DNA of 64,000 nt from Cyanodermella asteris (Eukaryota > Ascomycota > Lecanoromycetes > Ostropales > Stictidaceae): the NCBI GenBank assembly GCA_900618795.1, contig UYJD01000001.1, positions 2,781,269-2,845,268 on the forward strand. Reading direction: 5' to 3'. Positions 61,189-64,000 of this stretch are shown here, piece after piece (within the stretch, counting starts at the first letter, position 1; the number at the start of each line of letters is the position of its first letter). The notes beneath the pieces were generated by a model. That model saw nothing but the letters and a program-made list of their open reading frames with translations. It made no database searches and had not been told where the DNA came from. The position numbers and the translations under genes were made by a program.

Positions 61189-62307
61189 ATGAAGGATCGA
61201 CTCTTCCAGCCGCTCAAAGTCGGCAACATGAACCTCGCCCACCGTCTCGCCATGGCACCCCTAACCCGCCTCCGCGCAACCGACGCACCCTCCCACATCC
61301 CCCTCCCCATGGCCACAACCCACTATCATCAGCGTTCCATCGTGCCGGGAACCCTCATAATCTCCGAAGGAACCCACCCCTTCCCCTCCGGCGCCGGCCA
61401 CGCCAACAGCCCCGGCATCTGGACGCCCGCACAAATCTCCCGCTGGCGCGAAATCGCCTCCGCCGTGCACGCAAACGGCAGCTATATCTTCATGCAACTC
61501 TGGGCCGAAGGCCGGGCCTGTGATCCAAAAGTCCTGGCAACGCACGGGGTGGCGCTGCAGGGGCCCAGCGCGGTGCCGATTAGCGAGAAGCGTGCTGTGC
61601 CCAAGGAGATGAGCGAAAGTGAGATTTGGGAGGCGATTGACGGGTATGCGAGGGCCGCGAAGAATGCGGTCGAGGCGGGCATGGATGGGGTGGAGTTCCA
61701 CGGCGCGAACGGATATCTGATTGATCAGTTCCTGCAGCCGGCGAGTAATCGGCGGACGGACGCCTGGGGCGGGAGCGTGTCGAAACGATCCAGGTTCGCG
61801 GTCGAGGTCGTAAAGGCCGCGGTCAAGGCCGTGGGGGATCCGAAGAAAGTGGGTATCCGGTTCAGTCCGTGGACGAGGGTGCAAGGGCTGGGCATGGATG
61901 ATCCGATTGAGCAGTTTTCCGACGTGATCGACCGGATCAATGGCTTGGGACTGGCTTACTTGCATCTCGTCGAGCCGCGGGTTTCGGGCATGAAGACGCT
62001 GGAGACGTGGACGGGCAGCAATGCCAAGTTTATGGAGGCTTGGGGAGATGCTCCGGTGTTTTTGGCGGGAGGCTTCACACCGGAGATTGCGAGAGAGGCG
62101 GTGAACCAGGATCTGCCTAATAGGGATATTGTGGTCGTTTTTGGTAGGTTGTGGACATCAAACCCGGACCTGCCTTATAAGATCAAGAACAACATCCCGC
62201 TCAGGTCGCCGGATCGGAGTACATTCTACAATGTGAAGGAGGAACGCGGGTATATCGACTTCCCTTACAGTGAAGAGTTTGTACGAGAGCACGGCAGCAA
62301 ATTATAG
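61189..62307 (+). CDS. Old yellow enzyme family NADPH:flavin oxidoreductase
   Basis: A single exon of 372 residues, the usual length for fungal class II OYEs. FMN-binding TIM barrel that reduces activated C=C bonds with NAD(P)H. Landmarks: LFQPLKVGNMNLAHRLAMAP at the N-terminus, TLIISEGTHPFPSGAGHANS, FMQLWAEGRA, the substrate-binding pair in VEFHGANGYLIDQFLQP (HxxN) with the expected following residues SNRRTDAWGGS, VGIRFSPW, and the phosphate-binding VFLAGGFTPEIA and VVVFGRLWTSNPDLPYKI. There are no biosynthetic-cluster genes beside it in this window, so the substrate is open; stress-related enone reduction is a common role. Confidence 0.94.
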   Translation: MKDRLFQPLKVGNMNLAHRLAMAPLTRLRATDAPSHIPLPMATTHYHQRSIVPGTLIISEGTHPFPSGAGHANSPGIWTPAQISRWREIASAVHANGSYIFMQLWAEGRACDPKVLATHGVALQGPSAVPISEKRAVPKEMSESEIWEAIDGYARAAKNAVEAGMDGVEFHGANGYLIDQFLQPASNRRTDAWGGSVSKRSRFAVEVVKAAVKAVGDPKKVGIRFSPWTRVQGLGMDDPIEQFSDVIDRINGLGLAYLHLVEPRVSGMKTLETWTGSNAKFMEAWGDAPVFLAGGFTPEIAREAVNQDLPNRDIVVVFGRLWTSNPDLPYKIKNNIPLRSPDRSTFYNVKEERGYIDFPYSEEFVREHGSKL

Positions 62308-63115
62308 CGAACGGCATCGTGGCGCGGCATCATAGTGGACAGAGATGATGTATAGAATGATGTGTGATTACCTCGATTCGAAGATGAGAGACTGGCAAGA
62401 TCTATTAATGTTTGTCCGATGTTGTAATAGCATGAGGTTCAGCTCGCAGTAAGTGCGCATATCTATAAAGGTTGTCAAGCTTGAGCATAGCGCATATCAC
62501 TTCCTTCTCCGTATCCCTCGCTCATACAAGTTCCTTGCTCGCCCACTGCTGGGGCCCACATCGGCGGACTTGCGGGTCAATGCTCCCGTATGCTTTCCAT
62601 CACATATGATGGTTCCCGCATGCCAGTCATCAATGAACACGCCGCTGAGGCAAAATTCGGCACCCTTCAACACCTCCTCACACCTGAGAAGCAGTTCTTC
62701 ATGAACGCACTCGCAGTTGGCAGCCCGATTTCGCATCAGGATGCACATTTTCGTTATGAGGATGTCTGGATTTCAGAATATTCGGATAGTGTTGGTAAGG
62801 TGACGTGGAGAGGTGTAAGGTAAACTTCCAAGCATGCAAGCTGCAGACGTCATTGATGTACACATGTCACAATGTTTTTGCGACGGCATAGACAAAGGAG
62901 TGTGTCCGTGGTGGGTCGAAAGAAAAGACAGGAAGCTGATACAAAGAGCGTTGATGGGGATGTCGAATGAAAGACGAGACGGGCATTGTGTCGCCCCAGG
63001 TCTCAGAACTTCTCTCAGGCAATGTTATCAACCCATTCGTTGTTGCAGTCCCGAAATCTTTCGCTCATCCGAAACATTCACACGTCGACTGAGACATCTT
63101 GAAGCCGGTTTGAAG
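62308..63115. other. Intergenic region with weak minus-strand coding signal
   Basis: Minus 62748-62497 reads as an acidic/Cys-containing 83-residue frame with a DDWHAGTIICDGK segment, and the opposite strand is open at 62590-62823. Neither has splice partners or a convincing family match. The frame of the zinc-knuckle gene is also open from 62834. Confidence 0.35.
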
Positions 63116-63805
63116 ATGCACTCATCAATCATAGCACCCCGTCCAATCAGGAAAGTGCGCTTTGCTCTCCTTCAACCATCTGAAGAGCAGTTTCCGGACC
63201 ACGATGAAGATCAGACCAGACCTGAGACTAATGTCGCTGTAGCCTCCGTGGTACTTGGACCCGAGCGCATAGAAAGGGCCAGTCCCAGCGGCTTACAGTA
63301 TTCTCAGGGCAGCGCCTTCCAGAACAACACAATCAGACAGAACATGCCCGTAATCGAGCTCCCACCGATCCCCGAGCCACGTGCGACAGGAAACCCACGG
63401 TTGAAGAGAACTCGCCAATTTCAATGGGAGGTATCCGAACTCACCAAAACATTTCAGGCCAAAAGACCGCGTTCATGGACGGAAATCTCGCAGCAGCGCT
63501 GTGATATTTGCGGTGGTCGACACACGAAGCAGGACTGCCAGGTATATATAAGGAGACTGATCGAAGATGGGAGGCTCGTTGTGCCTGAGCTGATGATACC
63601 TGAAGAGGAGAGATGCCTGGCTTGTGGCTTGGGACATGAGATTGATGAGTGCGAGATGATGAGAAAGGGCACTGTTGAGTACTGCGGGAACGGTCTCCTC
63701 GGGACTGGAGATGCAGGATCTGGTGCTGCTCCTTTGAAGGTGAGACTGCAATTCGAGAGACCGAAGAAGGCGTTCTCGAGGAATACACGTCGGCGACGAG
63801 TATGA
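63116..63805 (+). CDS. Protein with two short zinc knuckles, unknown function
   Basis: 230 residues from the ATG at 63116 (MHSSIIAPRPIRKVRF). The frame is open upstream to 62834, but that part reads as low-quality coding, so the later ATG is preferred. The middle is acidic and Pro-rich. A basic segment (RLKRTRQFQWE, FQAKRPRSW) precedes two knuckles of the form C-x2-C-x3-H-x4-C: CDICGGRHTKQDC and CLACGLGHEIDEC, about 40 residues apart. The tail is basic (RNTRRRRV). Retroviral-type CCHC knuckles have x4 before His, so these are one residue short. RNA or DNA binding is an inference. No transposon proteins lie nearby. Confidence 0.6.
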   Translation: MHSSIIAPRPIRKVRFALLQPSEEQFPDHDEDQTRPETNVAVASVVLGPERIERASPSGLQYSQGSAFQNNTIRQNMPVIELPPIPEPRATGNPRLKRTRQFQWEVSELTKTFQAKRPRSWTEISQQRCDICGGRHTKQDCQVYIRRLIEDGRLVVPELMIPEEERCLACGLGHEIDECEMMRKGTVEYCGNGLLGTGDAGSGAAPLKVRLQFERPKKAFSRNTRRRRV

Positions 63806-64000
63806 TTGAGTTCAGCTGTACTTGTGGACGTGCAGAGAGGCTACATGTCAGCGCTGGAAATAGGGCGGCAAGTTGTACAGTACCTGAGGTTAAAACTGTT
63901 CCGAGCACAAGATCCACTCCGTCGTAAGATTTGCCATGAGCAACATGTAACGCGGGCACGGGTTGGTTGACTGTGTAGGCGACCAGTGAAGGTCGGCGTC

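Noticed and set aside
62497-62748. Minus-strand DDWHAGTIICDGK segment as an aminoglycoside-phosphotransferase-like relic
   Set aside because: The likeness to the HxDxxxxN loop of such kinases is too weak (the key residues do not line up), and no flanking kinase motifs are found.

Overview
This window looks like nuclear DNA of a filamentous ascomycete (Pezizomycotina; a Dothideomycete is plausible but cannot be proven from the sequence alone). Genes are dense and on both strands. Introns are short (about 45-175 nt) with GTRNGT-type donors and YAG acceptors. The protein families are typical of this group: PTH11-like rhodopsin, HET, DUF6590-like, Crh-type GH16, GH17, five-domain AROM and DsbA-like. 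I rebuilt exon structures by hand from splice signals and reading phase; coordinates span start codon to stop codon including introns. I recognised no tRNA, rRNA, transposon, CRISPR array or centromere/telomere sequence.

Layout. 0-5 kb, accessory: the 3' part of a small secreted six-cysteine (knottin-patterned) peptide, a PTH11-like membrane protein whose frame continues past its TGA, a decayed minus-strand frame, and a DsbA-like thioredoxin-fold protein. 5-30 kb, conserved housekeeping block: CKS1, the RNA cytidine acetyltransferase KRE33/NAT10, SEC23, SIN3, a FAS1 protein, the mitochondrial aspartate/glutamate carrier AGC1, mitochondrial t6A synthase QRI7, splicing factor SF3B1/HSH155 and a TRA2-like RRM protein. 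Several are divergent pairs on compact shared promoters: CKS1/KRE33, AGC1/QRI7 (both mitochondrial) and SF3B1/TRA2 (both splicing). 30-47 kb, secreted and accessory proteins: a GH17 glucanase, a small GPI-type protein, a decayed GFA-family gene, an alternative NADH dehydrogenase, a small His-rich membrane protein, a GH2 beta-mannosidase, and a cysteine-rich CC/CW repeat protein interrupted by one in-frame TAG. 47-52 kb: the pentafunctional AROM gene, with TGACTCA and CACGTG sites just upstream of its likely start. 52-64 kb, accessory: an unrecognised gene, a DUF6590-like gene divergent from a HET gene, a Crh-like GH16 wall transglycosylase, an old yellow enzyme and a double zinc-knuckle protein.

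The observations most worth a second look are the CC/CW repeat protein with its single in-frame TAG, the knottin-like peptide at the left edge, the 23-bp-arm hairpin at 35804-35851, the HET/DUF6590 pair on a 232-bp intergenic region, and the frame that continues after the TGA of the rhodopsin-like gene.
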